DNA from: Acidimicrobiia bacterium
GTDB taxonomy: Bacteria; Actinomycetota; Acidimicrobiia; Spongiisociales; Spongiisociaceae
Length of the DNA: 34,925 nucleotides
Assembly (NCBI GenBank): GCA_011523395.1
Contig: WTGW01000023.1
Span: forward strand, 1-34,925
Direction of reading: 5' to 3'
Under the pieces are notes generated by a model. It was not told the origin of the DNA. It saw only the letters and a program-made list of their open reading frames with translations, and did no database searches. Positions 7,050 through 15,290 of the stretch are shown in pieces; positions within the stretch are counted from its first letter, which is position 1; each line of letters begins with the position of its first letter. The position numbers and the translations under genes are program-made.

Positions 7050-8009
7050 GTGTTGAGACCCTCGGCTGCGATAAGGCGGCTTCGCGCGCTGGGATCGCGC
7101 CGGCCCCTGCTCCTGCTCAGCGTTTCGGCGGTGGCCTTCAGCACCGCACCTATCTTCATCCAGGCCTCATCGACGAGCGGTCCGGTGTTCGCGTTCTGGC
7201 GGTCATGGATCGGGATCGTGGCGATCTTCGCCGCGGTCACGCTGGCCGGCCGCATCCGCATAGCCTTCCCGCGGGGCCGCGATTGGAGGATTCCCTTCTG
7301 GGCCGGCTTCTTCAACGCCGTCTCGATGGTCTGTTTCATGACCGCTGTCAAGTTCACCTCGGTGGTGGACATCTCGTTACTGACGATGCTCAACCCGGTC
7401 CTGATCGCGTTGTGGGCGATCCCGATGTTCGGGGAACGTCCCGGGCTGCGCTTCCGCCTCTGGACGTTCGTGGCGATCCTCGGGTCCGGGGTGGTCATCC
7501 TCGGAGGATCGACGGGTCCGGACGGCGACCCGCTGGGAATCGCCCTGGGCATCATGTCGGTCCTGTGCTGGTCTTTCCAGTTCGTGAGCATGAAGCGGGC
7601 CCGCGCAACCATGGACACCATCCCGCTGATGGTCGGCATGCTGGTGGTCAGCACCCTGTTCGTGTCCTTGTTCTGCTTCGCCACCCGCGCCGCCGTCTGG
7701 AGCCTGTCCGGCGCGGACATGCTCAACGTGGTGGGAGTGGTGGTCGTGCCCGGAGGGATGGGCGCCATGCTGCTCTCCTGGAGCCTGCGTTGGGTACCGG
7801 CGAACGTCCCCCCGCTCATGTACCTGCCGGCGCCTTTCCTGGCAGGCGCCATGGCCTGGTTCTTCCTCGGGGAAGGCGTGACCCTGGTCCATGTGGGGGG
7901 CGGGGCGATGACGCTGGCGGGGGTGGCGGCCGCTCTGCTCAGCCGTTCGGGCAAGGCGCTGCTGGCGACCGAGTACACCCACCCCACGGCCTCCCCGCCC
8001 CCGGTCTGA
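7050..8009 (+). CDS. EamA-family (DMT superfamily) membrane transporter
   Basis: A 319-residue inner-membrane protein with about ten hydrophobic helices arranged as two EamA repeats. The first repeat opens at VAFSTAPIFIQ, and the second follows the LGIMSVLCWSFQF helix. The family exports amino acids, purines or other small metabolites. The start is a GTG at 7050 without a strong ribosome site; a TTG codon follows at once and may be used instead. The C-terminus carries a short Pro/Thr-rich tail. It converges with shikimate kinase, the two stops being only about 10 bp apart. The substrate is unknown. Confidence 0.87.
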   Translation: MLRPSAAIRRLRALGSRRPLLLLSVSAVAFSTAPIFIQASSTSGPVFAFWRSWIGIVAIFAAVTLAGRIRIAFPRGRDWRIPFWAGFFNAVSMVCFMTAVKFTSVVDISLLTMLNPVLIALWAIPMFGERPGLRFRLWTFVAILGSGVVILGGSTGPDGDPLGIALGIMSVLCWSFQFVSMKRARATMDTIPLMVGMLVVSTLFVSLFCFATRAAVWSLSGADMLNVVGVVVVPGGMGAMLLSWSLRWVPANVPPLMYLPAPFLAGAMAWFFLGEGVTLVHVGGGAMTLAGVAAALLSRSGKALLATEYTHPTASPPPV

Positions 8010-8018
8010 AGGCGACCA

Positions 8019-8534
8019 TCAGCGTGCTTGCCAGAGCCTCCAGACCTCCTTGGCGGCCTCCTTGCGGGTCTTCCCGTCCATGGAGATGCTGATGTGGGCG
8101 GCCTCCTCGTACAGGTGCTTGCGGGCCTCCCAGATCTCGGTGTAGCGCGCGGCCAAGTCGTCATGGCCCAGCAGCAAAGGGCGGTTCTTGGTCTTGCCCT
8201 TGGCGATCAGGGAAGCGATCGAGGGTTTGAGCCACACCACCATTCCGGTCTCACGCATCAAGGAGCGGTTCTGCTCGTCGAGGATGGCGCCGCCGCCGGT
8301 GGCCACCACCAGCCGCTCCGAACCCCCGGCGATCCTCGCCACCTCCTCGCACTCCATCGTCCGGAAGGCGGGCTCGCCGTGCGTGGCGAAGATCTCGGGA
8401 ATGGCCATCCCGGCCCGCTCCACGATCTGATCGTCCGTATCCGCCAAGCGAAACCCACTGAGTTTGGAGAGCCTCCGGCCCACCTTGGTCTTCCCGGAAC
8501 TCATCATCCCGATCAGCCACAGCTTGGAAGTCAT
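8019..8534 (-). CDS. aroK: Shikimate kinase
   Basis: A 171-residue P-loop kinase matching shikimate kinase, which phosphorylates the 3-hydroxyl of shikimate in aromatic amino-acid synthesis. Seen: Walker A GMMSSGKT (9-16), the substrate Asp in ADTDD (32-35), Arg58 in AFRTME, GGG at 80-82, the lid segment NRPLL and the C-terminal adenine loop ending EARKHLYEEAA. The length is typical. GGTGGAGGC precedes the ATG at 8534. It stands alone, not beside aroB or aroC as in many genomes, so a second copy or a related sugar-acid kinase role cannot be ruled out, but the substrate residues favour shikimate. Confidence 0.88.
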   Translation of the reverse strand: MTSKLWLIGMMSSGKTKVGRRLSKLSGFRLADTDDQIVERAGMAIPEIFATHGEPAFRTMECEEVARIAGGSERLVVATGGGAILDEQNRSLMRETGMVVWLKPSIASLIAKGKTKNRPLLLGHDDLAARYTEIWEARKHLYEEAAHISISMDGKTRKEAAKEVWRLWQAR

Positions 8535-8784
8535 GCCTCCACCCTATCCGGACGGGGCGGAGGACACTGCCGAGCATCGCTCACCGCGATCCGAGGCCGC
8601 AGGGCCAAGGGGGGTCTGGCGCTGGCGCTCGGGCGACCTGCGGGCGGGAGGACTCAACCGGGATCGCCGACCCGGTATCCCACAGGTCGTTGTTCTCCGG
8701 TCAGATGATCTACGAGATGGGGTAGGCAACCCGAGGCTTGGGAACGACAAGTTTTCTCCCCTTGTGAACACCCTCCCGCTATTT

Positions 8785-8800
8785 GTCATAATATCATGAC
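8785..8800. promoter_or_regulatory. Palindromic operator candidate over the GntR gene start
   Basis: GTCATAATATCATGAC is a 16-bp palindrome with one mismatched pair (7 of 8 pairs match). It covers the ATG of the GntR regulator and a -10-like CATAAT at 8787-8792. A possible -35, TTGTGA, lies 19 bp upstream. GntR/HutC-type regulators commonly bind such dyads at their own promoters, so autorepression that also covers the whole downstream operon is likely. It is AT-rich against a GC-rich background, which makes chance less likely. Confidence 0.55.
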
Positions 8801-9551
8801 CTTTATGAACCGACTGGATCGACACCTCCAACGTGGCCCGCTTCCACTGTGGTTCCAGATCAAAGAACAACTTCGGCGCGCAATCGACATGGGCGAGTGG
8901 GCACCAGGCGAACAGCTTCCGACCGAAAGCGAGCTAACCGAGTTCTTCGGTGTCAGCCGGATCACGGTCCGCACTGCTTTCGAACGGCTAGGCGACCAGG
9001 GCCTGGTCGTACGGACCCCGGGAAGGGGCACGTTCGTCGCCCAACGTAGTTTCGAGCAGCCGGTCACCCGTCTCGCCGGATTCCACGAGGACATGGCCAG
9101 CCGTGGCTTCGTCCCTTCCGCTCACACTCTCTCGGTGCGGATCGTTCCCGGTCCCTCCGATGCGGCATCGGCTCTCGGAGCTGAGGGCGAGGAACTGGTG
9201 GAGATCCGACGCCTCCTCCTTGCTGACGACGCGCCGATGGCAATCCAACACGGATACCTCCCCACCTGGGTCTTGGGAAACAGTGAGTTCGCCGCCGCCG
9301 ACCTTCACAACAAGTCGCTCTACAGAATCATGGAGGAACGAACCGCGTCGCATCCGGCGACCGCGGAGGAGACGATCGAGGCAGTGCGAGCCGACGACAT
9401 CCAAGCGGACCTGCTGGGCGTGTCAGGGGGGTCGCCTCTTCTACTCGCCACCCGCCTGTCTCTCGATAGGTCCGGGAGGCCCGTCGAGTGGGTACACCTG
9501 TGGTACCGGGCTGACCGTTATCGCTTCCGGGTGGAGTTGCAACTCCCATGA
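8796..9551 (+). CDS. GntR-family regulator, HutC/UTRA type
   Basis: A 251-residue regulator. Residues about 15-80 form the GntR winged helix (LWFQIKEQLRRAIDMGEW, then LPTESELTEFFGVSRITVRTA and the wing PGRGTFVA). Residues about 95-245 form the UTRA effector domain, ending in VEWVHLWYRADRYRF. UTRA regulators sense small metabolites, often sugar phosphates. It is the first gene of a plus-strand operon, and its stop overlaps the kinase start as ATGA. Two starts are possible, ATG 8796 and ATG 8805; the palindromic operator covers the first. It most likely represses the kinase/BtpA/ABC-transporter genes until their substrate or its phosphate is present. Confidence 0.93.
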   Translation: MTFMNRLDRHLQRGPLPLWFQIKEQLRRAIDMGEWAPGEQLPTESELTEFFGVSRITVRTAFERLGDQGLVVRTPGRGTFVAQRSFEQPVTRLAGFHEDMASRGFVPSAHTLSVRIVPGPSDAASALGAEGEELVEIRRLLLADDAPMAIQHGYLPTWVLGNSEFAAADLHNKSLYRIMEERTASHPATAEETIEAVRADDIQADLLGVSGGSPLLLATRLSLDRSGRPVEWVHLWYRADRYRFRVELQLP

Positions 9552-10450
9552 TCGACGTGGTGGGCGACGCCTGTGTCGATCTGGTCCTGCCGGTCCCCAG
9601 GGTGCCCGAACCGGACCAGAAAGTGCACACCCGCACCGCGGCGATGAACCCGGGAGGAGTGGCGCTCAATGTGGCGGTCGCCTTGGCTCGGCTCGGTTCG
9701 GAGGTGGCGCTACATGCCCGAATCGGCCGGGACGCCTTCGGCTCCATGGTCCTGGAGGCACTTCACCACGAGGCCGTGGACGCCACGGGCGTGGCCGTCG
9801 ACACCTCGATCGATACCTATTTCACCATGTCGCTGATCGCTGACGATTCACCGGAGAAGCGGATGGTGGTGGCGGTGACACCCGGTCTCTATCCCAAGAC
9901 GACCAGCCTGGGGCCCGCGTCCTGGGGTCATACGGCTCCCTTCCATCCGAATGCCGCGGCCCGGGTCACCGACCGCTGGCGCATGCTGGACGTCCCGTTC
10001 TCGATCGATCTGGAACCGGCATGTCTTCCGGACGATCCGACCGGCATAGCGTCGGTGACCGCCGGCGCCGACACCCTGATTGCCAACGCCCGGGCCCGAG
10101 ACCTGCTGGCAGAGTCCGCCGAGGAGGCGCTCTGTGTCCTTTCCGGACCACTGGGCGGTCGTCACGCCGTGATAACCCAGGGGGCTGACGGCATCGTGTT
10201 CCGGTCGGAAGGGACCACGGGGCGGATCCCCGCTCACCCGGTCGAGGCGGTCGACACCACCGGGGCGGGCGACGGCTTCGCCGCCGGATACATCTGGGCC
10301 CGCACCCAGGGTGCGGGGGTGGTTGAAGCACTGGAGGTCGGCGTGTTGGTGGGAGGGATGGCCTGCCGGACGATGGGAGCACTCCCATCGTTCCCGCGCA
10401 TCGCCGAAGTTGAACCCTGGCTGGGGACCCTCGGGAAGGTCGGATTGTGA
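9548..10450 (+). CDS. PfkB-family carbohydrate/nucleoside kinase
   Basis: A 300-residue ribokinase-fold kinase. The N-terminal VVGDACVDLVLPVP and the PGGVALNVAVALARLG segment (about residues 35-51) match PfkB signature 1. DTTGAGDGFAAGY carries the catalytic Asp at about residue 242 and the anion hole. Family members phosphorylate sugars, nucleosides or related alcohols with ATP. Its ATG overlaps the GntR stop and its stop overlaps the BtpA-like start (GTGA), so it is translated in step with both. In context it probably phosphorylates what the downstream ABC importer brings in. The substrate is not readable from sequence. Confidence 0.92.
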   Translation: MIDVVGDACVDLVLPVPRVPEPDQKVHTRTAAMNPGGVALNVAVALARLGSEVALHARIGRDAFGSMVLEALHHEAVDATGVAVDTSIDTYFTMSLIADDSPEKRMVVAVTPGLYPKTTSLGPASWGHTAPFHPNAAARVTDRWRMLDVPFSIDLEPACLPDDPTGIASVTAGADTLIANARARDLLAESAEEALCVLSGPLGGRHAVITQGADGIVFRSEGTTGRIPAHPVEAVDTTGAGDGFAAGYIWARTQGAGVVEALEVGVLVGGMACRTMGALPSFPRIAEVEPWLGTLGKVGL

Positions 10451-11292
10451 GTCAATTACTGCCCAAGAAGCCGGACGCCCTGTCTGATATCTTCGATCGA
10501 CCGAAACCGATCATCGGGGTAATCCATCTCCCTCCCCTTCCGGGAGCACCCCGATACGACGGTCAACCGGTGGAGGACATCTACGCCGCCGGGGTTACGG
10601 ATGGACTGGCCATGTCCCGGGCCGGTATCGACGGGATCATCGTAGAGAACGCCTTCGACCTTCCCTTTTCCCGTCCCGAGTCGATCGGCCACGAGACTGT
10701 GGCCGCCCTGACCGGGGCATGTCTGCGGGTCGGCGACGCGGTGGATCTCCCCATAGGGATCACCTGCGTCGCCAACGGAGTCATGCCTGCCCTGGCCATC
10801 GCCAAGGCGGTGGATGCCCGCTTCGTGCGAGCCAACCAATGGGCCAACGCGTATGTCGCCAACGAGGGGATCATCAACGGTCCGTCCGGCGAAGCGCTCC
10901 GTTACCGGTCGGCGATCGGGGCCCGCGACGTGCGGATCTTTGCCGACGTCCACGTCAAATTCGGCGCGCATGCGATCACGTCGGACCGTACGGTCTCAGA
11001 GCAGGCCCGCGACGCCGAGTTCTTCGACGCCGACGTGCTGATCGGTAGTGGGCAACGGACCGGATCGATGACCGAGCCGGACGAAATACGCGCCATCCAG
11101 GCCGGCACCTCGCTTCCGGTCCTGGTGGGAAGCGGCCTAGACGTGGACAACGCGGCCGGATTGCTGTCGGTGGCGGACGGCGCAATCGTGGGAAGTTCAC
11201 TCAAATACGGAGGCACCTGGTGGAACCCGGTCGACCCTTCCATCGCCAGAAGGCTGATGAAGGTCGCGCGGAGCGTAAGAGACAAGACATGA
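10447..11292 (+). CDS. BtpA/SgcQ-family TIM-barrel protein
   Basis: A 281-residue protein of the BtpA family, which includes E. coli SgcQ and cyanobacterial BtpA. The diagnostic start GVIHLPPLPGAPRYDG is at about residues 24-39. It is followed by IDGIIVENAFDLPF, FADVHVKFG and a phosphate-binding-like end, LVGSGLDVDNA and GAIVGSSLKYGG. Family chemistry is poorly established; the fold resembles phosphate-binding TIM barrels. It starts at a GTG overlapping the kinase stop, which suggests it acts on the phosphorylated product. A sugar or nucleoside phosphate lyase, epimerase or hydrolase role is inference only. Confidence 0.88.
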   Translation: MSQLLPKKPDALSDIFDRPKPIIGVIHLPPLPGAPRYDGQPVEDIYAAGVTDGLAMSRAGIDGIIVENAFDLPFSRPESIGHETVAALTGACLRVGDAVDLPIGITCVANGVMPALAIAKAVDARFVRANQWANAYVANEGIINGPSGEALRYRSAIGARDVRIFADVHVKFGAHAITSDRTVSEQARDAEFFDADVLIGSGQRTGSMTEPDEIRAIQAGTSLPVLVGSGLDVDNAAGLLSVADGAIVGSSLKYGGTWWNPVDPSIARRLMKVARSVRDKT

Positions 11293-11314
11293 AAGCAAGA
11301 CCTAGGAGGTCAAT

Positions 11315-12883
11315 ATGAAACATCACCTGCGGTTGTGGACCGCACTGTTTGCCATACTGGCTCTAGTGGCCGCATCCTGTGGCGACGCCGATGGCGACGC
11401 CGAGGTCGCCGAGCCGACCACCACGGCCGCGGCCCCCGCGCCGGAACCCGAGCCCGAGGTGACCGACCCAGGCACCCTCGGCAACATTCCCGACCCGGGC
11501 GCGGCAGCCGGGCGGTTCGACGGAGTCGAGGTTGTAGTGGCCGGACCGGCCGGCCAACTCGACTACATGAAGGCCAAGGCCGCCGAATGGGCCGCCGAGA
11601 CCGGCGCCACCGTTCGGGTCGACGAAATCCCCTTCGGCGAACTCAACGACAAGGTGCTGGCGGCGCTCTCCACCGACACCTTCATCGCCGACGTCATCAA
11701 CATCGGTTCTAACCTGGGCGGCGACCTGATGGGCGGCGGGTTCATGGCCGCCGCGCCCGAGTGGGCCCAGCAGCGGGCCGATTGGGAGGGCATCCTTCCC
11801 ATCTTCCGGTCGAACCAGTTGTCGTTCGGCGGGGTCGCCTATGGCATGCCCTGGGACGGCGACGTCCTGATGTACTACTGGCGCGCCGACGCCTTCGAGG
11901 AGTACGCCGACGAGTACGAGGCGGCCACCGGGAATGCTCTCGCTCCGGCGGAGTCGTGGAGTGAGTACGCGTCCATCGCCAAGTTCTTCACCGAGAACGC
12001 CTGGTCGGACCAGGACGAGGGGTACGGCCTGGTCGAGTTGCCCATGCGCAACAACCAGGGATGGAACGGCTTCATGACCCGGGCGGCGGGATACGCCAAG
12101 GCGCCTAACGACCCCGGATTCTTCTTCGATCCCGAGACCATGGAACCCCGGATCAACAATCCGGGCTTCGTCCGAGCTCTCGAGGACTGGGGCGCCGTGA
12201 TCGAGTACGGCCCTCCGGGAATGCTCAACTTCGGTTGGATCGAGAACGCTCTGAGCTTTGTGGGCGGCATCGCCGCGCAGGACATCCAGTGGGGAGACAT
12301 CGGCCCGATGTCCAAGTCTTCCGACTCGGTCGTCGAGGGAGCGGTCGGTTACGGCCCCGCGCCCGGCGCGGACGAGTACTGGGATCCGGTGGCCGGAGCA
12401 TGGGCTTCCGGAGACGGCCCCAACAAGGCTCCCTTCCTGGGCTTCGGTGGATGGTTCAACCTGGTTCCCGCCACGTCCAACAACCTGGCGGCCGCCTTCG
12501 ACCTGGCCTCGTTCCTCGGTAGCCCGGAAGTGCTGGCCGAGGCGGCCGTGACGGCAGGTACCGGCGTCAATCCGGGAACCGCCGCCACGCTCGATCCGGC
12601 GCTATGGGTGAGCGCCGGATGGCCCGAGGACGAGGCGAGGGCCTACACCGACGCCATCCGGGCGTCGCTCGATCACCCCAACGCGGTGTTTGACATGAGG
12701 CTGCCCGGCTTCCCCGAGTACAAGGACGCATTGGAACTGGCTGTGTCAGAGGCACTGTCCGGTCAGGCCAGCGCCCAGGACGCCCTCGACGAGGCCGCGG
12801 AGAAGTGGAACGAGATCACCGACCGCTTGGGTCGAGATGAACAACTCCGCATCTACCGCGAGGCCCTGGGGCTCGCCGGCTGA
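11315..12883 (+). CDS. ABC transporter sugar-binding lipoprotein (CUT1-like)
   Basis: A 522-residue extracellular solute-binding protein of the type that serves CUT1 sugar importers. It has a lipoprotein signal peptide (positive MKHHLR, hydrophobic core, lipobox LVAASC with Cys22 lipidated). An acidic Thr/Ala/Pro linker follows, then the binding domain from about residue 65. The ligand-cleft part is rich in Trp and Tyr (GMPWDGDVLMYYWRAD), usual for carbohydrate binding. It is longer than most relatives (about 420-450), partly through the linker. An excellent AGGAGGT ribosome site precedes ATG 11315. A perfect hairpin follows the stop by about 20 nt. The ligand is probably a sugar or glycoside. 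Confidence 0.93.
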   Translation: MKHHLRLWTALFAILALVAASCGDADGDAEVAEPTTTAAAPAPEPEPEVTDPGTLGNIPDPGAAAGRFDGVEVVVAGPAGQLDYMKAKAAEWAAETGATVRVDEIPFGELNDKVLAALSTDTFIADVINIGSNLGGDLMGGGFMAAAPEWAQQRADWEGILPIFRSNQLSFGGVAYGMPWDGDVLMYYWRADAFEEYADEYEAATGNALAPAESWSEYASIAKFFTENAWSDQDEGYGLVELPMRNNQGWNGFMTRAAGYAKAPNDPGFFFDPETMEPRINNPGFVRALEDWGAVIEYGPPGMLNFGWIENALSFVGGIAAQDIQWGDIGPMSKSSDSVVEGAVGYGPAPGADEYWDPVAGAWASGDGPNKAPFLGFGGWFNLVPATSNNLAAAFDLASFLGSPEVLAEAAVTAGTGVNPGTAATLDPALWVSAGWPEDEARAYTDAIRASLDHPNAVFDMRLPGFPEYKDALELAVSEALSGQASAQDALDEAAEKWNEITDRLGRDEQLRIYREALGLAG

Positions 12884-13804
12884 CAACTAGACCAGAGCGC
12901 GCCCTGGTCCGTCCCGGCAAGTCGCCGGGACGGACCAGGCTTGCGCCGCGCTGGTTCATCTCGCCCGCCACCACCGCGGTGCTGGCCCTGAGCATCTTTC
13001 CGCTGCTCTTCTCGCTGGGCCTCACCTTTACCAACGTCAACCTCTTCCGGCGGACGCCGCTTCGCTTCGTCGGGCTGGAGAACTGGGCGCGCATCTTCTC
13101 GGACGAGGCGCTCTTAGAGACGCTGATCAACACCGTCATCTTCGTGGGTGGCGGCGTGGCTATCCAGTACACCCTGGGCCTGGCGCTGGCGGTGGCACTC
13201 AACCGGGGACTGCGCGAACAGCGCTTGATGCGGGTGCTGTTCCTGCTGCCGATGATGGTGAGTCCCATCGCGGTGGGCTTCATCATCGGCCGGATGGTGT
13301 TCAGCGAGGGGTTCGGGCCGATCAACGACATGCTGGACGCCCTGGGACTGCCCGCCGTGGCCTGGGTCACCTCGCCGGCCACAGCCAAGTTGACCATCAT
13401 CCTGGTCGACACCTGGCAGTGGACGCCGCTGATGATGCTCCTGATACTGGTCGGTCTGCAGGGCATCCCCGGCGAACCCCTCCAGGCGGCCCCGGGTGGA
13501 CGGCGCCTCGGAATGGCAGATCTTCCGCCACATCGTCTTCCCGCTGCTGCTCCCGGTCAGTATCACCGCCATCCTGATCCGCGCCCTGGAGGCATTCAAG
13601 ATCATCGACATCATCCGGGTGGTGACCGGAGGCGGCCCGGGCCGGGCCACCGAGTCGGTGACCGCCTACGTGTACAACGTCGGCGCCAAGCAGGGAGACC
13701 TTTCATACGCCGCATCGGCCGCCTACGTCCTGTTGTTCGTGGTGATCGGGGTCAGCTTGCTGGCGCTCTATGTCATGCGCCGGGTGCAGGAGCGGTACGC
13801 ATGA
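12880..13804 (+). CDS. CUT1 permease subunit 1 (MalF-like), frameshifted
   Basis: The MalF-like inner-membrane subunit, split between two frames. The first frame runs through the early helices ([19 protein letters not shown], then [19 protein letters not shown]) to [10 protein letters not shown]. Coding then continues one base over with [16 protein letters not shown], together forming the EAA loop that docks on the ATPase. One extra C in the run at 13490-13493 explains the break. The second frame ends at 13804, overlapping the next permease as ATGA. The start is uncertain: coding extends upstream of the only standard start (GTG 12979). I place it at CTG 12880, which overlaps the binding-protein stop as CTGA. 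Starting at 12979 would cut the first helix. Either a sequencing error or a real inactivating mutation. Confidence 0.72.
12903..12939. repeat. Perfect 16-bp stem-loop after the sugar-binding protein gene
   Basis: CCTGGTCCGTCCCGGC and its exact complement GCCGGGACGGACCAGG flank a 5-nt loop (AAGTC), 20 nt after the binding-protein stop. The following bases are GC-rich with no T-run, so this is not a standard rho-independent terminator. In several ABC operons a hairpin here protects the upstream mRNA and gives more binding protein than permease. It lies in the upstream part of the permease frame, where it could also hold back permease initiation. Confidence 0.85.
13490..13493 (+). other. Frameshift site in permease subunit 1 (CCCC run)
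   Basis: The run of four C's within GGCCCCGGG interrupts the conserved EAA loop. With three C's the reading is [11 protein letters not shown], exactly as expected for the family. With four the frame passes into nonsense and later happens to join the next permease's frame, giving the artificial 552-codon ORF 12979-14637. Confidence 0.85.
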
Positions 13805-14637
13805 AGGGCCGTGTGATAACCCGGGCGTTTCTGTGGCTGGCGGCGTTCATCACCCTGTTCCCCCTCTACTGGATCATCATCACCTCGTTCAAGACCCAAC
13901 TGGACATCGGGGTGAGTCCCACCTACCTGCCCTGGGTGGACTTCTTGCCGACCCTCGAGGGCTGGCGGTGGCTGCTGTCCGAGGCGCGGGCCGACGTCAT
14001 CAGAGCCATCACGAACAGCTTGATCGTATCCGGAGGCAGCGCCGTCCTTGCCACCATGCTGGGCGCCGCCGCCGGGTACGGCCTGACACGCTATGAGTAC
14101 CGGTGGCGATTCTGGAGAAACGAGGACATCGCCTTCTGGTTCATCTCCCAGCGAATGCTGCCGCCGGTGGCCATTGTGCTGGCCTTCCTCCTCATGTTCC
14201 GGTCGCTCAGCCTGCTGGATACCCAACTGGGACTGATCATCGCCTACACCGGTTTCGCCATTCCCTTCACGGTGTGGATCATGCGCGACGCCTTCGCGCA
14301 GGTGCCGATCGAATTGGAGGAGAGCGCCGGGGTGGACGGCGCGTCGGCCGCCGGCGTCTTCTTCCGCATCTCACTTCCCCTGGCCGTCCCCGGCCTGGTC
14401 GGGTCGCTCCTGTTCGCCTTCGTCTTCGCCTGGAACGAGTATCTCTTCGCCCTCATGCTCACCTTCCAGGAAGCCACCACGGTTCCCTTGCTTCTGGCCT
14501 CCCGGATCACCTCGTTCGGAGCCCAGTGGGACCAACTCTCCGCGCTCACCCTCACCAACCTGATCCCGGCTGCGATACTGGGCGTCATGCTGGAACGGTT
14601 CTTGATTCGGAACAGAACACAAGGATCCCTCAAGTGA
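13801..14637 (+). CDS. CUT1 permease subunit 2 (MalG-like)
   Basis: A 278-residue inner-membrane permease. Six helices are visible, starting [25 protein letters not shown]. The EAA loop reads [28 protein letters not shown], and the C-terminal [12 protein letters not shown] helix is typical of MalG-like subunits. It is complete and intact, unlike its partner. The ATG at 13801 overlaps the end of permease 1 as ATGA. In the ORF track it appears fused to permease 1, which I reject because the joining segment is out-of-frame sequence. It needs permease 1 and an ATPase to work. No ATPase gene is present here, so a shared MsmK/UgpC-type ATPase elsewhere is likely. Confidence 0.92.
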   Translation: MKGRVITRAFLWLAAFITLFPLYWIIITSFKTQLDIGVSPTYLPWVDFLPTLEGWRWLLSEARADVIRAITNSLIVSGGSAVLATMLGAAAGYGLTRYEYRWRFWRNEDIAFWFISQRMLPPVAIVLAFLLMFRSLSLLDTQLGLIIAYTGFAIPFTVWIMRDAFAQVPIELEESAGVDGASAAGVFFRISLPLAVPGLVGSLLFAFVFAWNEYLFALMLTFQEATTVPLLLASRITSFGAQWDQLSALTLTNLIPAAILGVMLERFLIRNRTQGSLK

Positions 14638-15290
14638 CCACCGGCGTCACCTTCATTGCCGACGATCTGCGGCTGGGCGCATCGACCCGTCACCTCTCCC
14701 GTGCTTTCGGCGATCTCGCAGATGAGGGCTGGCTACTCGATCCCCAGCACATCGCCGGTCGCCGGAAGAGCCGCACGCCCACCATCTACTGGTCGGAGCC
14801 CTTCCAGGAGACCGCCGCGTTCGGCCTGTTCGAAGCCCCGGGTCCCCGCGCAGCCCACCGGCAGATCAGCAGGCTGGTCAAAGCGGGCTGGGGACGGATG
14901 TTCGGACGGACGAAGTGGATCGTGGGCGCCCGCGACCTCCCTCCCGCGTTGGGGGATGGACCCTTCGACCAGGGCCTGGGCTTCTTGGCGCTGTGGGATT
15001 GGAACGACGCCTGGCACGCCGCGACGCCGGAGGAGCGTGCGGTCTACGATCGTGACTGCGACGCGGCATTCGAGTACGACGTGGAACTGGGAATCGACAT
15101 CTTCGGCCGCTTCGACGCGAGCGCCGCTTCGGACTGGGACCATGCGGCGTTGTGGGAAGTGCCGGACCTTCCGACGCTCGCCGAGGCAATGCATGGCCAC
15201 GAGATCCAGGACGATTTCATGTTCACCACGTCGTATCATCTCATCGGGCGTCCGATCGCCTTCGACCAACTGGGGGAACGGCTTCGGTGA
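14634..15290 (+). CDS. Conserved-looking protein of unknown function
   Basis: A 218-residue soluble protein I do not recognise with confidence. It starts at a GTG that overlaps the permease stop (GTGA), so it belongs to the transporter operon. No signal peptide or membrane helix is visible. It is rich in Trp and Asp. Its C-terminal half (TPEERAVYDRD, then a strand, then DHAALWEVPDLPTLAEAM) has the rhythm of a ferredoxin-like dimeric alpha/beta barrel, and faintly recalls darcynin-type proteins. The N-terminal half has a similar helix-then-strand pattern, so it may hold two such units. Co-translation with kinase and BtpA-like genes suggests it handles the same substrate. Confidence 0.72.
   Translation: MTTGVTFIADDLRLGASTRHLSRAFGDLADEGWLLDPQHIAGRRKSRTPTIYWSEPFQETAAFGLFEAPGPRAAHRQISRLVKAGWGRMFGRTKWIVGARDLPPALGDGPFDQGLGFLALWDWNDAWHAATPEERAVYDRDCDAAFEYDVELGIDIFGRFDASAASDWDHAALWEVPDLPTLAEAMHGHEIQDDFMFTTSYHLIGRPIAFDQLGERLR

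Noticed and set aside
12903-12939. Rho-independent terminator
   Set aside because: The stem is strong, but no T-run follows on either strand, and the operon continues directly into the permeases.
13485-13500. Programmed ribosomal frameshift
   Set aside because: The frame-0 codons at the site are not a classic slippery pair, and permease genes are not known for it. An error or mutation is simpler. Kept only as a remote option.
14103-14633. N-terminal extension of the 14634-15290 gene
   Set aside because: It overlaps permease 2 in another frame. The GTG at 14634 fits the GTGA overlap seen elsewhere in the operon.
12979-14637. A single 552-residue permease in the ORF track
   Set aside because: The middle of this frame is an Arg/Pro/His-rich out-of-frame stretch. 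The conserved permease sequence continues in the next frame (13496-13804), so this is two permeases joined by a frameshift.
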